From contig JAWZSP010000005.1 in the NCBI GenBank assembly GCA_034401135.1, forward strand, positions 1,798,001 through 1,862,000: a DNA stretch of 64,000 bases. The letters run 5' to 3'. The position numbers were made by a program, and so were the translations under genes. Positions within the stretch are counted from its first letter, which is position 1; every line of letters begins with the position of its first letter. The stretch is from Volutella citrinella. Its lineage: Eukaryota; Ascomycota; Sordariomycetes; Hypocreales; Nectriaceae. Below the pieces are notes generated by a model. The model saw nothing but the letters and a program-made list of their open reading frames with translations, was not told the origin of the DNA and did not search any database. Positions 1 through 11,800 of the stretch are shown in pieces.

Positions 1-503
1 CTTTCCCAGTGGCGCCGGCGGCTACAAGGCCCTCGCGTGGCGGGTTTGGCGGGCAAGCCGGCACAGCGCCGAGCCCCAGAGAGCGCCTGCAGCCCTAGGT
101 TCCATGGCCCTCGACGGCCGAAAAACGAACACGTTGGTGTTTCTGCCCGCCGAGCGCCGGACCGTGGCCCGCTGCAAGACTTCGCGATCCAGATCCCCCA
201 TCTCAACCCAGCCACGTGCGTGGAACCTCTCCATTCTTTCCTTTCCATTGCCTTCGTCGCCGTGTCACAACTGCCCAGGTCAGCGGTTGAGCATCTTGCA
301 TCCCTTCTCTTCTCCCCTTCCGTGTTTTATTTGGTCCTTTGCCCAAGGCCTCGCCCCTTCGAACTTTGGTCGCAAACCTCCGAGTCCCTCCCACCCCCGG
401 TCTGCGCGCGCGCACGTCTGCATTCATTCCCATCTCCATATCTCAACCTCCCGTCCCGGCCTCGAGCCTTGCCTGGTGTGGTGCCGTCCCACCTGCTGTC
501 ACA
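1..503. other. Upstream region of the Ca2+-ATPase gene
   Basis: Gene-free stretch ahead of the SERCA start codon at 504. It is C/T-rich on the + strand between about 220 and 480, as is usual for fungal promoters and 5' leaders. I see no TATA box and no credible coding frame; the open frames here do not look like protein. Confidence 0.5.
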
Positions 504-3500
504 ATGGAGGACGCCTTCGCCCGTTCCGCCGACCAGGTGCTTTCCAACTTCAATGTTGAGAAGCAGGCTGGTCTGAGCGACGCGCAAGTCGATGCGCAGC
601 GCAAGAAGCATGGTCGCAATTGTAAGCCTCACAATGTCTTGACATCCCCGCCAACGACCCCGCGGGCCTTCGTGGCACTTGTACTCACTCATATCTAGCC
701 ATCCCTGAGGAGCCCCCGACTCCCCTGTGGGAGCTTATTCTCGAGCAGTTCAAGGACCAGCTTGTCATCATCCTCCTCGGCTCGGCTGCCGTCTCCTTCG
801 TCCTGGCGCTTTTCGACGACGAGGAAGGCTGGACCGCATTCGTTGATCCCATCGTGGTGAGTTTTCCCTCTCCCAACGGTTACGACCATACGTGGGGCGC
901 GCGCTAACCACGATACTTTATAGATTCTTACCATTCTCATCCTCAACGGTGTCGTCGGAGTCTCTCAAGAGAGCAGCGCAGAGAAGGCCATTGCCGCTCT
1001 TCAGGAATACTCGGCCAACGAGGCCAATGTCGTTCGCAATGGAGGCCACGTCTCTCGGGTCAAGGCTGAGGAGCTGGTTCCTGGTGATATCGTTACTGTT
1101 TCCATCGGCGACCGCATCCCTGCCGACTGCCGAATTGTCGCCATTGAGAGCAACAGCTTCTCCGTTGATCAGGCTATCCTGACTGGAGAGAGCGAGAGCG
1201 TTGGAAAGGAGCCCACGGCTATCGTCAAGGATGACAAGGCCGTTCTTCAGGACCAGACCAATATGCTGTTCTCAGGCACTACGGTCGTCACCGGTCGGGC
1301 TACCGCTGTCGTCTGCCTGACGGGCCCCCAGACTGCCATTGGTGATATTCACGAGAGCATCACGGCCCAGATCTCCGAGCCCACCCCTCTGAAGCAGAAG
1401 CTCAACGATTTCGGCGACAGCTTGGCCAAGGTCATTACCGTCATTTGCGTCCTCGTCTGGCTCATCAACATCCCTCACTTCAACGACCCCAGCCACGGAA
1501 GCTGGGCCAAGGGTGCCATCTACTACCTCAAGATTGCTGTCTCCCTTGGTGTCGCCGCCATCCCCGAAGGTCTCGCCGTCGTCATCACCACCTGTCTGGC
1601 TCTTGGAACCAGGAAGATGGCCGCCAAGAACGCCGTTGTCCGAAGCCTCCCCTCTGTCGAGACCCTCGGCAGCTGCAGCGTTATCTGCTCCGACAAGACC
1701 GGCACCTTGACCACCAACCAGATGAGTGTGAACAAGATGGTTGTCCTGAACCAGGGCGGCTCCGATGTTCTCGAGTACAGCGTTGAGGGAACCACCTTTG
1801 CCCCCCGGGGTGCCATCAAGTTCAAGGAGCAGGCTGTCGAGAACGTCCTCGCTTCCGAGACTGTTCGCCAGATGGCCGAGGTCTCTGCTCTCTGCAACGA
1901 CGCCAAGCTCGACTACGACTCCCGCACCGCTACCTTCTCCAGTATTGGCGAGCCCACCGAGGGTGCCCTGCGAGTTCTTGCTGAGAAGATCGGCCCCGTC
2001 GCTCCCGCCACCACCCGCCCTGAGGATATGGTCCACTACGCCAGTGCCCAGCACGAGAAGCGAATGCCCCGACTCGCCACCTATGAGTTCTCCCGTGACA
2101 GGAAGAGCATGTCTGTCCTCGTTGGAAGCGGCAAGCAGAAGAAGCTCCTGGTCAAGGGTGCTCCCGAGACCGTCATTGAACGTTGCTCCCACACTCTCGT
2201 TGGTACCGATGGCAAGAAGGTTGTCCTCAGCAAGTCTATCCAGGAGCGCCTGAAGAAGGAGGTCACCCGCTTCGGTAACCAGGGTCTCCGAGTTATTGCG
2301 CTGGCCAGCAACGATGATGTTTCTAAGAACCCTCTCGTCAGCACTGCCAAGAGCACCGCGCAGTACGCCGAGCTTGAGCAGGAGCTGACCTTCCTTGGCC
2401 TGGTCACCATGCTGGATCCCCCTCGCGAGGAAGTGCCTCGTTCCATCCAACGCTGCAAGGACGCCGGTATCCGTGTTATTGTTATCACTGGTGACAACCG
2501 CAACACCGCCGAGAGCATCTGCCGACAGATTGGTGTTTTCGGTCAGCACGAGGATCTCACTGGTAAGAGCTACACTGGCCGCGAGTTCGACGAGCTGTCC
2601 CCCGAGGAGCAGCTGCGTGCTGCCCAGCGTGCCTCTCTCTTCTCTCGCGTCGAGCCCGGACACAAGTCCAAGCTGGTTGATCTCCTCCAGTCCGTCGGTG
2701 AGGTTGTCGCCATGACTGGTGACGGTGTCAACGACGCTCCCGCTCTCAAGAAGGCCGATATTGGTGTTGCCATGGGCTCCGGAACCGACGTGTCCAAGCT
2801 CGCCGCCGACATGGTTCTGGTCGACAGCAACTTTGCCACCATCGAGGTCGCCATCGAGGAGGGTCGATCCATCTTCAACAACACCCAGCAGTTCATTCGC
2901 TACCTGATTTCCTCCAACATTGGCGAGGTCGTTTCCATCTTTGTCACCGCCGCCTTGGGCATGCCCGAGGCCTTGATCCCCGTGCAGCTCCTCTGGGTCA
3001 ACCTTGTCACCGATGGCCTTCCCGCCACTGCCCTGTCCTTCAACCCTGCCGACAACGACCTCATGAAGCGCCGACCTCGCCGACGTGACGAGGCTCTCAT
3101 TGGCGGCTGGCTCTTCTTCCGCTACCTCATCATCGGCACCTATGTTGGTCTCGCCACCGTGGGCGGCTACGCGTGGTGGTTCATGTACAACCCCGAGGGC
3201 CCCCAGATCTCCTTCTCCCAGCTGTCTCGCTTCCACCACTGCTCGGCCGATTTCCCCGAGATTGGCTGTGAGATGTTCTCCAACGACATGGCCAAGTCAG
3301 CCTCGACTGTCTCGCTCTCCATCCTGGTTGTCATTGAGATGTTCAACGCCATGAACGCCCTCTCGTCCAGCGAGTCCCTCCTCACCATGCCTCTCTGGCG
3401 CAACATGATGCTTGTCTATGCCATCGCCCTGTCCATGGCTCTCCACTTCGCCCTCCTCTACATCCCCTTCCTCCAGGGCCTGTTTTCCATCCTGCCTCTG

Positions 3501-3703
3501 AATGTGATCGAATGGAAGGCCGTCGTCTACATCAGTGCCCCTGTCATGTAAGAAACCTCCCTCCCCCCCCAGCCCCCAAACTGCGACACGTTGTACTGAC
3601 ATTGATTGATAGTCTTCTCGATGAGGTGTTGAAGTTTGTTGAGCGACAGTTCTTCATGGGCGCCACTACGGATGTGTCGCTGAAGACGAAGAAGGAGCAA
3701 TAG
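504..3703 (+). CDS. nca-1: SERCA-type P-type Ca2+-transporting ATPase (ER calcium pump)
   Basis: ATP-driven pump moving cytosolic Ca2+ into the ER lumen. Exons 504-621, 699-856, 924-3547 and 3613-3703 join to 996 residues, the normal SERCA length. P-type ATPase landmarks are all present: TGES at about residue 179 (actuator domain), PEGLA at about 306 in helix M4, the phosphorylated Asp of DKTGT at about 349, a KGAPE nucleotide-binding motif, and TGDGVNDAP at about 690. Hydrophobic helices sit at residues 60-110, 260-330 and beyond 750. The start is chosen because MEDAF...LSNFNV is the usual SERCA N-terminus. It resembles NCA-1 of Neurospora rather than the vacuolar PMC-type pumps. No regulatory site was recognised. 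Its tail faces PUP3, 368 bases away. Confidence 0.97.
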
Positions 3704-4071
3704 AAAGATACAAAGACGGTAGAATAGGGAAGAGAGTAAACTATAGCTCAGGCCTAAAGCGTTTGCTAGACATTTGTTTTTGTATCATAGCCAGTCTACA
3801 TCAAGATAGGCTGGGGCCGTGGAAAACGGCCCATGTACCATTTCATTGCACCGGATAGTCAGGTAGAGAGTGAACAAAGTCCGCAAGATCGTCTGAAACC
3901 GCACACTATGCGCCTGGTCAAGCATGTAGTAGGTTGTTTGATGTGCTTGTGCACGTGTCATTACCCAGCTTGTATATCAACCGAGCATCTATTCATACAA
4001 GATTCAACCCCGGCCACCAAGGCCCCTTGCCGCATGACCCGGGCTGTCCTCTGCTTAAAACCAAACGCCTT
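3704..4071. other. Convergent 3' region between Ca2+-ATPase and PUP3
   Basis: A 368-base tail-to-tail spacer that must carry both 3' UTRs. It is mildly AT-rich near 3720-3800 (tttgttttt tracts). No gene or structured element is seen. Confidence 0.5.
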
Positions 4072-4998
4072 CTAATCCTGTCGGCCCTTCAGTAATCGCT
4101 TGGTGATCTTGTCCTTCTCAATAATGTAAACATGGGCGCCCCATCCGGAGAGGGCGTCACGGTCCACGGCATTGAGGAGCGCCTGAGAGATGGTCTCGAA
4201 GAGTTGGTCGGCATTCTATTGAAATCATCTTGATTAGCACAGCTCCATAGAAACACGGACAGCTTAATAACAGAGTAGCTAGCCCCCAGGAGCGTCGGGC
4301 AACGCACCATATCAGCCTCCCAGAGACCCTCGCACATGCCAAAGAGCTGCTCGGAGGCGGTACCGGAGACGATGAAGTCCTTGGCAAAGTCGATGCAGCC
4401 GATGCTATCGAAACCGCAGATGAATGGCTTGCCAGTCTTGGGGTCGAGTCCAGCAACAACTGGAGAGACGAAGTAGGGGCCGAAGCGGCGCTCGTAGAGG
4501 GATGAGGACACGAGGTTGGCGAAGGTGCGGGGCGCAATCTGGCGCTCCTCGCGCAGGCGGTACATGTTGACCTTGTAGCGGAAGACGTCGCTGACGGTGT
4601 TGACGTCGGTTGCCAGGCCCGTCAGGCCGAGGAAGACGTCACCGTACTGGAAGATCTTGGGGAAGTTGTTGGACACAGTCAGGGCCTGGAGGCCGAGTCG
4701 GAGATCGCAGGCGATGGCGACGCAGTCCTTGCCAACCATGGCAACGCACGCACCGCCGTCTATCATCATCAAGTAGGCACTGGTTAGCTTTACGGTCCAT
4801 TTACGGGTACTGGTGGCCTCGGTTGGGGGGGCAGGGAGAAGCTGGTGCGAAGCGGTTCGAAGGAATTCGGGGCGGATTGAGAACGAAGGCAGTACTAACT
4901 TATCGAGAAAGGAGACGACTAGAGAAGAGACGAATCAAGTCAGCAGAGGTTCTTGCAAGAGCATATGCGCGCCTCGGCGGCGATAGATGGCTTACCAT
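4072..4998 (-). CDS. PUP3: 20S proteasome subunit beta type-3
   Basis: Non-catalytic beta-ring subunit of the 20S proteasome core. Reading on the minus strand, coding exons are 4996-4998 (the ATG alone), 4900-4918 (19 bases), 4308-4759 and 4072-4215. They join to 205 residues, the expected size. The product begins [20 protein letters not shown], matching the beta-3 family, in which no catalytic Thr is exposed. The NTN-hydrolase core continues through the conserved ACDLRLG stretch and an SG-rich turn, and the C-terminus ends KRLLKGRQD. The start was chosen because only the three-base exon plus the 19-base exon restores the conserved N-terminus; the next ATGs at about 4772 lie in intron sequence. 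All sites are GT-AG. Confidence 0.93.
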
Positions 4999-5661
4999 GG
5001 TGGTTTATCCTTGTTCCTAGCAGTGGGAGACTTGTGATGAGGCTGAAGCCGCGAACGGTGTCGGGCACTCTGGCGCGCGGGGATTGGGTGACAGTGAAGG
5101 TGCCGAGGCGGTCGACGGGAGATGCAGAGGGTCGGCAAGCGGCAAGCGAGAGGAAGGGTTGTCTGGGATCGGCCGTGGGTTGGTGGTTGTTGCGTGGAGG
5201 TGGAGATGCAGGTGGTTGATGGCCGTCGGTCTTGGTGATGGAACTGACTGGAGCTCCAGGTCGTGGAGCTAGGTTGAGGTAGGTACGTACTCGCTCCGGG
5301 CTGCAAGGCAACACGGTCTGGCGCGGCCGTCCAAGTGGAGGGCGGAAAATCCACGTTGGCTGGCCGCAGCCTGGGAGAAATTAGGTAAGCTGAGTTCTCA
5401 CCAACGACTACGACCAGTGAGGTGCTAGGCGCAAGCCTAAAGCAAACACAGGGCAACATCATGCCTTCTGCGGGTTTGGGACGAACTCAATCTCTGTTAT
5501 TGTATTCAAAGCTATGCACGTAAAACCGCGAGCAGTTCAAGCCTCGATCCAGTTTGCTGCCTTATCCATCAACTACTAGGACTGGTCGTTGTACCGAACA
5601 ACGAGGCCAACCAGGCACACCCCTTTGCGAAGGAGGCGCCTTGAATCATCCTGGAAACCAG
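4999..5661. other. Upstream region of PUP3
   Basis: Between the PUP3 start (minus strand) and the 3' end of the PLA2-like gene. I looked for the proteasome-associated control element known from yeasts and saw no copy. No coding frame is convincing. Confidence 0.4.
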
Positions 5662-6230
5662 CTATCGACAGACGGGCTGGCTGCTCGGCTTCGAAACCGA
5701 GTTCGACGGGTTGCTCTGCCCACAACCGTTGAAGCCGCCCAGCGTAGTATCATCCACGGCATCACTGTATGCCCTCCCACAGTTTGGGTCACTGAGTTGT
5801 ACCATGGTCAGCGGCGGCTCGCCCCCATCCAAAAAGTGCTGACACATACCTGCTTCCACCGCTGGCGTTGTTGAAATAGGAGCAAATGTCATGGGAAAAG
5901 CAGTCCTGGGTATAAAAGTTGCCCAGAGCGAAGCCCGAGCAGCCAGCACCACATCGGCCGTTACAGGAGTAGCTATTGTGAGCAGTGTCAACAGCAAGCA
6001 TTCGTTTCCAGGTACGGGCCTCATTCTCACTCTCCTCCGGCACTATTACTGCCGTAGTTGCTCCCCACGACACCTGTGAAGGTGCAAGTCTGGCCTTGGC
6101 TGTTGGTCCATCTTGCCGTGGCGGTTGCTCCAATCTTCAGGCACGAAACGGCGCGCTTCTCAAGCGGAGTAGGCGTCGCTGAAGCGAACAGAGGAAACAA
6201 GGTGAAGGCTAGTATGTTTTGGAATAGCAT
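5662..6230 (-). CDS. Small Cys-rich secreted protein, phospholipase A2-like
   Basis: Minus-strand exons 6031-6230, 5850-5972 and 5662-5791 join to 150 residues; both introns are 58 bases, GT-AG. The N-terminus is a signal peptide (MLFQNILAFTLFPLFASA), followed by a Kex2-type site (PTPLEKR) that would free a mature protein starting AVSC. The mature part has ten cysteines, enough for five disulfides. The segment QDCFSHDICSYFN carries a His-Asp pair inside a Cys framework, like the catalytic helix of small microbial and fungal secreted phospholipases A2. The family is common in ascomycetes, but enzymatic activity is inferred and not shown. The true start is the ATG at 6230; three codons upstream there is only a TTG. 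It could equally be a non-enzymatic effector or antimicrobial-type protein. Confidence 0.78.
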
Positions 6231-7340
6231 TGTGTACAATTATTTTGTTTCGGGGGCTCGACTTGGTCATTCCGATCTCTCTTGGATGGAGCGAACTCTG
6301 TCAGATATATACTGGTATTTCATGTCCTTGTCACGGCGAGCTTCAACACAAGAGGGCAAAGCCATTTCTCAGGGCTCTCCTAGTCAAAACAGGAAGTCAA
6401 TGGGACGGAGCCAACCACTCCGGTTCAAGTAAAATGATGCAACCACATGCTTCGAAGAATCTCATGCCACTAGGTGGAATTCGTCATCGGCGGATTGCCT
6501 CTATTGAGCAGTACGGAGAAAATCTCGGAAACACCAGCACCACGACTCTTCACAAGCAAGATTGAACCAGTTCACCAACAATTACGTCCGAGGGGACGTC
6601 CAGAAAATGTGACATCGCCGCACCACAGGTGATGCACTCAAGCAGTCAATAGGCCGAACGATGAAGCGGATGCTAGCCTGTTAGAGAACACCCCGCACGC
6701 AAACCTCAGAAAAGGAATACATCCCGAGAAGAAACCACAGCATTGGGCTAGTGAGGCGTCTTTCACAAGCCGAAATGCCATCTCAGCCTAGTCTAGCCAA
6801 GCAACATGACAATCCACCTGACAACCTGCGTCTCATGGCCTCGAAATGCACGGCATCTTCCGGTACCTGGGTAAGATGACGTGCTCACTTTCAGGGGGCC
6901 CCCAAAAATTCAACAAGAGCATGGTATTCGGTTGTGTCAAATAATGGCCATATTTGAGGCGTTGCGCAAGTTGAAGGACAGATGGATTCTCCCATGTTGG
7001 TGGTGACTTCAGTCGGAGCCTGTAGTAACTGCTGGCATGGAACCAACGAGACGTGCGCTGACATAATGCCCCGCCCCCATGTCATACAGCCCCTCCCCGC
7101 CTGGAGCTGCCTGGCAGCTTAAGCCAACAAGCCCAGCCCACCTAGCCCATGGCGTCCAAGGAATCGGACATCTAGGCAACGTTCTTGAGGCGCGGCCTGG
7201 CCAAGATAGCACCTGCGGCTCCCAGTTGTAGATCTACGGACTGCTGAATCGCCGATTACCATCTCAACCAACCTTCGAACTACACGCGACTCCACCGAAT
7301 TACCACCCCTCCCTCCGACCTCCCCCAGAAATACGTCGGC
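6231..7340. other. Divergent intergenic region, PLA2-like gene / UBX gene
   Basis: About 1.1 kb shared by two genes transcribed away from each other. Apart from the TATA-like element near 6303 nothing stands out; the short open frames have no protein-like composition. Confidence 0.4.
6303..6312 (-). promoter_or_regulatory. TATA-like element upstream of the PLA2-like gene
   Basis: On the minus strand the sequence reads AGTATATATC, about 75 bases upstream of the start codon. This spacing fits a TATA box with a short leader. It is a visual call only. Confidence 0.45.
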
Positions 7341-8921
7341 ATGGCTTCCCACGTCGTCGTGATAGCCACCGACCTCCGGAGGACTACGATCAAGGTCACT
7401 CCCGGCACATATTTGACCGATGTCCTTCAGGAGGCTTGCAAGAAGCTCAACTTGTCCGCCGACAAATATCTGATCAAGTAAGCTCCCATGCGCTTCTCTA
7501 ACTCGACGAGTGCTCCTCGGCGGCTGCTAACTGGACGTCCTCGCCACAGGCATCGCCAGAAACAGGTCGACCTCTCCGTCCCCTTCCGCACATCCGGCCT
7601 CATCCCCGGCGCCAAGCTCGAGCTTGTACAGAAATCCAAGACCGCCTCGGCCATCCAGGTCGGCCTTCAGGTCCCTCCCCCAGAGGGCCGTGAAATTCCT
7701 GGCGGTCGGCTCATCCAGAAGTTCCCCAGCGACCTGACCATCTGGCAAGTCCTACGGCAGTTCGAAAGCGGCAAGGCCAGCAACGGAAACAATATCAATA
7801 TTACAGCTCGTGGTATCGCCCAGACCTCCAATGGCGCCGGCAGTGGCAGTGGCCAGCTATATTACGAGATCCCGGTCCTCAACATCATGGGCCGGGAACT
7901 ATCAACCTTCCCAGATTTCCAGAAGACTCTATCGCAACTGGGATATAATTCCGGAAGTGTTCTTATTCGTCTCTCGTACAAGAAGACGGATAAGACTCTG
8001 TTTGATGCCATGGCCGAGATTGGCCAGTTCTTCAAGGACGCTGAGGGAGAAGACACGCCTGCTCCTGCCACCGATGGTGTCAAGGAGCAGCAGACAGAGG
8101 TTCTTGAGTCTAATGACACGCCTATGGCGGAGCCTCCGGCAGAGACAGCCGCACCGCCGGTTTCCGAGGCTCCACTAGAAGATCAGGCTGCTCCAAAGGA
8201 GGGTCAGCCAGGGACAGACGGCACGATGGATGTTGATGGACCAAAGCCAACAGACTCTCTAGAGCCTATCAACGTCTTCCTCGCTCCTTCTAGCACGACA
8301 CCCATCGCCGCCCTGGCTCCATCCAACGAGTCCGACTTCACTCCCTCGGTTGCACACGCACAACTCCACCAAGCCCGGCTCCAGGAGAGCTCGCGGAACA
8401 AGCGCCTCCTCTCTGACAAGGAGCTCGAGGAAAAGGCAGCCACTGAAGCTGCCAAGCTTGCTGCCATCAAGTCGGTCCTTGTCAAAGTACGCTTCCCTGA
8501 CAACACGAGCAGTGACTGGGAGATTGGCCCAGCCCATACTGGAAGCTTCCTGTATGAAGCTGTGCGTCATGTCATGGCTGCTGAAAACCAACCATTCCAT
8601 TTGGTCTTGCCAGGGACAAAAGTCACAGTCATAAAGGACAGTGACAGCCCATCAAACACACTAATCAAGGCTTACAAGTTCTCCGGCCGGATCCTGGTAA
8701 ACCTCGTTTGGAATGACGGGGTTCCGCCGACAGTGCGTAAGCAACCGTTCTTAAAGTCCAATGTCGCCAAGCAAGGTCAGCAAGTCAAGGTGCCAGAGCC
8801 AAAGGTCATCCCCGAAACCGCCAGCAGTTCGGCCCCGCCTGCGCAGCCGCAGAAGACAGAGGGAAGCGGTGACGGTATTGCCAAGAAGATGCCCAAGTGG
8901 CTCAAACTCGGCAAAAAGTAA
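7341..8921 (+). CDS. UBX-domain protein of the TUG/ASPL (Ubx4-like) type
   Basis: Predicted adaptor for the AAA-ATPase Cdc48/p97. Exons 7341-7477 and 7550-8921 give 502 residues. Residues 1-80 (VVVIATDLRRTTIKVTPGTY onward) form an N-terminal ubiquitin-like domain of the TUG type. A linker at about 185-300 is rich in Ala, Pro, Glu and Thr and probably disordered. Residues about 350-430 (VKVRFPDNTSSDWEIG through KAYKFSGRILVNLVW) form the UBX beta-grasp fold that docks on Cdc48. The end is basic (KKMPKWLKLGKK). The start is supported by the conserved UBL beginning MASHVVVIA. The family acts in ER-associated degradation and in p97 remodelling; the exact role in this fungus is inferred. Confidence 0.88.
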
Positions 8922-9366
8922 AACGTGAACCAGAGACGGCACAGACGATGTCGCCATTCGCTTTTAACATGGGCATTGCACGGTATGGAGTCGGGAATAT
9001 GGGCGTCAACTATTTGCGGGAATACAATTTGGTTTACGATTTTCACTGATGAGTCGGCATAGATGGTGCTAGCGGTCGTTCACACAAGAGATGGCCTCGG
9101 ATCCAAAGACGGCGGCGGTCGTAGGCAGGCATATTCATTCAAACTCAAATGATCACAAGCACAAGTCAATGAGCAAGCACACACAAAGTAGTGTCGTAAA
9201 AAGAATCCATGAAGTCTTCAGAGTGTTGGTATTCCGGTGAGCCGTAGCGTTTTACCCTGCTACGGAGCGTCACAGCCGCTATTCTTTTTTATATTCGATC
9301 AAGTCGTGACCACGCCAATCCATGCGAACCCCCAATGCCAGATTCCCAAAGCTTTCAAAAGACCAT
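8922..9366. other. Convergent 3' region, UBX gene / eL36
   Basis: A 445-base spacer carrying two 3' UTRs. There is a T-rich tract near 9282-9293 on the + strand. Nothing else is recognised. Confidence 0.4.
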
Positions 9367-10082
9367 TTAGTGGCCGGTACGGCGGGACTCGGCGATGACG
9401 CGCTGGAGCTCGTCGACCTTCTTCTTGGCACGGCCGAAGGTACCGAGCTGTGAAAGGTTTTGGTTAGCGGGGAACGATGGGGAGCAGGTTTGGGGAGAAA
9501 AGTCGACATACCCTCTTCTTGGCGAGCTTACGGGCACGCTTGTCCTTGGAGTTGCGGAGCAACTCAACGACGCGGCGCTCGTAGGGAGCAAGGCTGTGAA
9601 GGTAAAAGTTAGCCGATATGTTCCACCGAAATTCCCAGCATCGCCGGAGCATGCAGCGTTCCACCGTGCCCAGGCATTCTCGTCTGTCGACACATTCCAC
9701 AATGCCCTCTCAGGCAGCCGCCATCCCATTGCCCATTGCCTCCATCCTCCTCTTGCCTGCAAACCAGCTCCACCCCACACCCCGACGTGGAAAGAAAACT
9801 GTTTCGACTTACCCAGCAACCTCCTTGACGACCTCGCGGACGAAAGCGGTGCGCTTGCTGAGGTGGCCCTTGGATCGGGAGATACGGGGCTTGACAACGC
9901 GGGCGGTGGTTTTCTATAAAGTCGCAAAAATCGCAAAGTCAGCGTCCATCGTCTGCAAGAGCGACCTCGTGGGAGAGGGAGCGAGGCAGAGATCCTCCAC
10001 GAGGTGAGACAGTGACAAGACGTACGTGGCCCTTGTTCAGGCCAACGGCCAGACCGGATCGGACGGGGGCTTCCTTGGCCAT
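9367..10082 (-). CDS. rpl36: 60S ribosomal protein eL36
   Basis: Structural protein of the large ribosomal subunit. Four minus-strand exons, 10026-10082, 9813-9913, 9512-9593 and 9367-9447, join to 106 residues, the standard eL36 length. The product begins [19 protein letters not shown] and continues with the very basic [15 protein letters not shown] segment, the [20 protein letters not shown] core and a KKKVDELQ helix near the C-terminus. Three introns in a gene of this size, with a very early first intron after codon 19, are typical of fungal ribosomal protein genes. All junctions are GT-AG and close to whole codons. Confidence 0.96.
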
Positions 10083-11221
10083 TTTGACTGTGGTGGTTAG
10101 TCGTCGGTGATGTCGAAAAAAGTTCACAAGTCGAGACGGAGGGACAGAATTTCGGGGCGGAGGTGGTGCACGACCACCGGCGCTTGGAAAATTTCCAGGT
10201 TGTGGGTCACGTGTTTGAGGGTAAAGGGAAAGAGCGAGGGTGGGCCGTCTTGCCGTCACAGACAGCCACCAAGTGACCAAAGTGGGGACAAACCCGGCCC
10301 CCACAAACGACGAGGGTAGCGCCGTGCGGTCGTTTGGGCGCAGTTTACAGTAGAGCATCTATTATTGCCTACTCCCCTGCGCAACTGGACTATGCTTCCG
10401 ACAACCTCATGCCTTCGTCCCTGGCCCCATTTCGTTCCTGGCTAGGTACTATGTATAGATCCTATAGCAATATATCTGCTCCAACTCTGAATGGGCGGTT
10501 ACTTGCACGGCTACTGCTCTGAAACTCGCATCTCATGACACCATGAAGTTGTTGCAATAGCCCGGCAGCTTCTCCCAGTTCGTGAGTACTCAACTGTTGG
10601 CTGATCGCCGCCAGACCGTGCCATTCTGCGTACTAGGTGGTCTACCTTTGTTCGATTTCAAGGTTGCTCCTCATATCGTTTCCGCCGGACCATGATGGGG
10701 AATGGCACTTGAGCCTGCAGCATGAACCCTCCTCCATCCGTCGGAGTAAAATGCTCCCATCTCTCATCGGAAAGCCGTTTCTTTTATGCAATTGCCATCT
10801 CTTTTGTCTGCTCGCTCCCTTTTGAATGCTCAGGCCATAACTTCCCAGCGGCCGCCAGTGCAGGCAAGTGCAAACGGAGCGGCCGACCCTCGCCGTATCT
10901 GCCCAGTGCGATTCCTTCGCAGGCAAGATGTTGTATCACCACTGTCGAGCCTCTGAACTAATTCTGGCTCCTGGCTCATCAAGGGTGCTTGTTCGGTGGG
11001 CCAGTAGGGTTGAGGAGTGATGGCTTTTGTGAGATGATGCTTGCAACCAAGGCTTACGCAGTAGGGTTCAGACTCGTAAGAAGCGTTCAAGTCGCGGAGC
11101 ATCCCCAGAGTGTGCAGCGTCCCATCGTTCCTGGGCATTTGCACACCTCCAACCCCAAGATATCAAAGCTGGGCTTGATCACTTCAACAATCCAACCAAT
11201 TCGAAAACGCAATAAGGAATC
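10083..11221. other. Divergent intergenic region, eL36 / Alt a 1-like gene
   Basis: About 1.1 kb upstream of two genes that point away from each other. No TATA box or coding frame is convincing. Confidence 0.4.
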
Positions 11222-11800
11222 ATGCGATTCAACTCTCTCCTCCTTGCCGCTTTGCCGGCAGCCTTTGCCGCTCCCCCCAGTACGGGCAATGGTCTTCCAC
11301 TCGGGATTCCTCTTGTAGCAGGCTCGTGTCCCACACCTCTCAACGTCACCCTTTACAACCTCGAGGGTATAAGGGCCGGGCCCAAGGACGAGTTTACCGC
11401 GTTCACCTTCACCTTCCAGGACGAAACTCTCAATATCAAGACCCTGTGCAAGGGCCCTCAAGCAAAGGCCAATCTGCGAGGCCGATACTTCTGCGAGGAC
11501 CGCCTTGTCGAGTTCAAACTGAGTGGAAAGGATGGGAGCATAGAACTGTACGCCAAGAGATGCGCCGACAGTCACGGATAGTATGTCGCTCCAACCCACG
11601 CCGTCATCGTAATGATCCGGCCCGTGCTAACAACTGGATACAGTCCCACAAAGGAGGAGATTTTTGCTGGCGGGATCAATGTTGCTTGCAACAAGGGCGC
11701 CAACCCCAGCGGCCCTTGCGCTGTTGGTCCATTCCCGGTCCTCGAAGCGCAGTGGCAAGCAACCGCTGATTACACTACCACTTCCTGGCCGCCGAACTAA
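11222..11800 (+). CDS. Small secreted protein, probable Alt a 1 (AA1-like) family
   Basis: Exons 11222-11580 and 11644-11800 join to 171 residues. A signal peptide (MRFNSLLLAALPAAFAAP) precedes a mature beta-rich protein with paired cysteines. The spacing from the first Cys through the 'FTFTF...LNIKTLC' strand, the 'RGRYFCED' turn and the hydrophobic 'VEFKL' strand resembles the AA1-like domain of fungal proteins such as Alternaria Alt a 1 and Verticillium PevD1. That assignment rests on pattern similarity from memory, so it is moderate. Members are secreted and some trigger or suppress host defence; any such role here is inference. The next gene downstream also encodes a secreted protein. 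Confidence 0.72.

Noticed and set aside
1272..3239. 655-residue open frame antisense to the Ca2+-ATPase
   Set aside because: It mirrors the codon bias of the real gene; its composition is Gly/Leu/Asp/Val-heavy with no domain, while the sense strand encodes a complete P-type ATPase.
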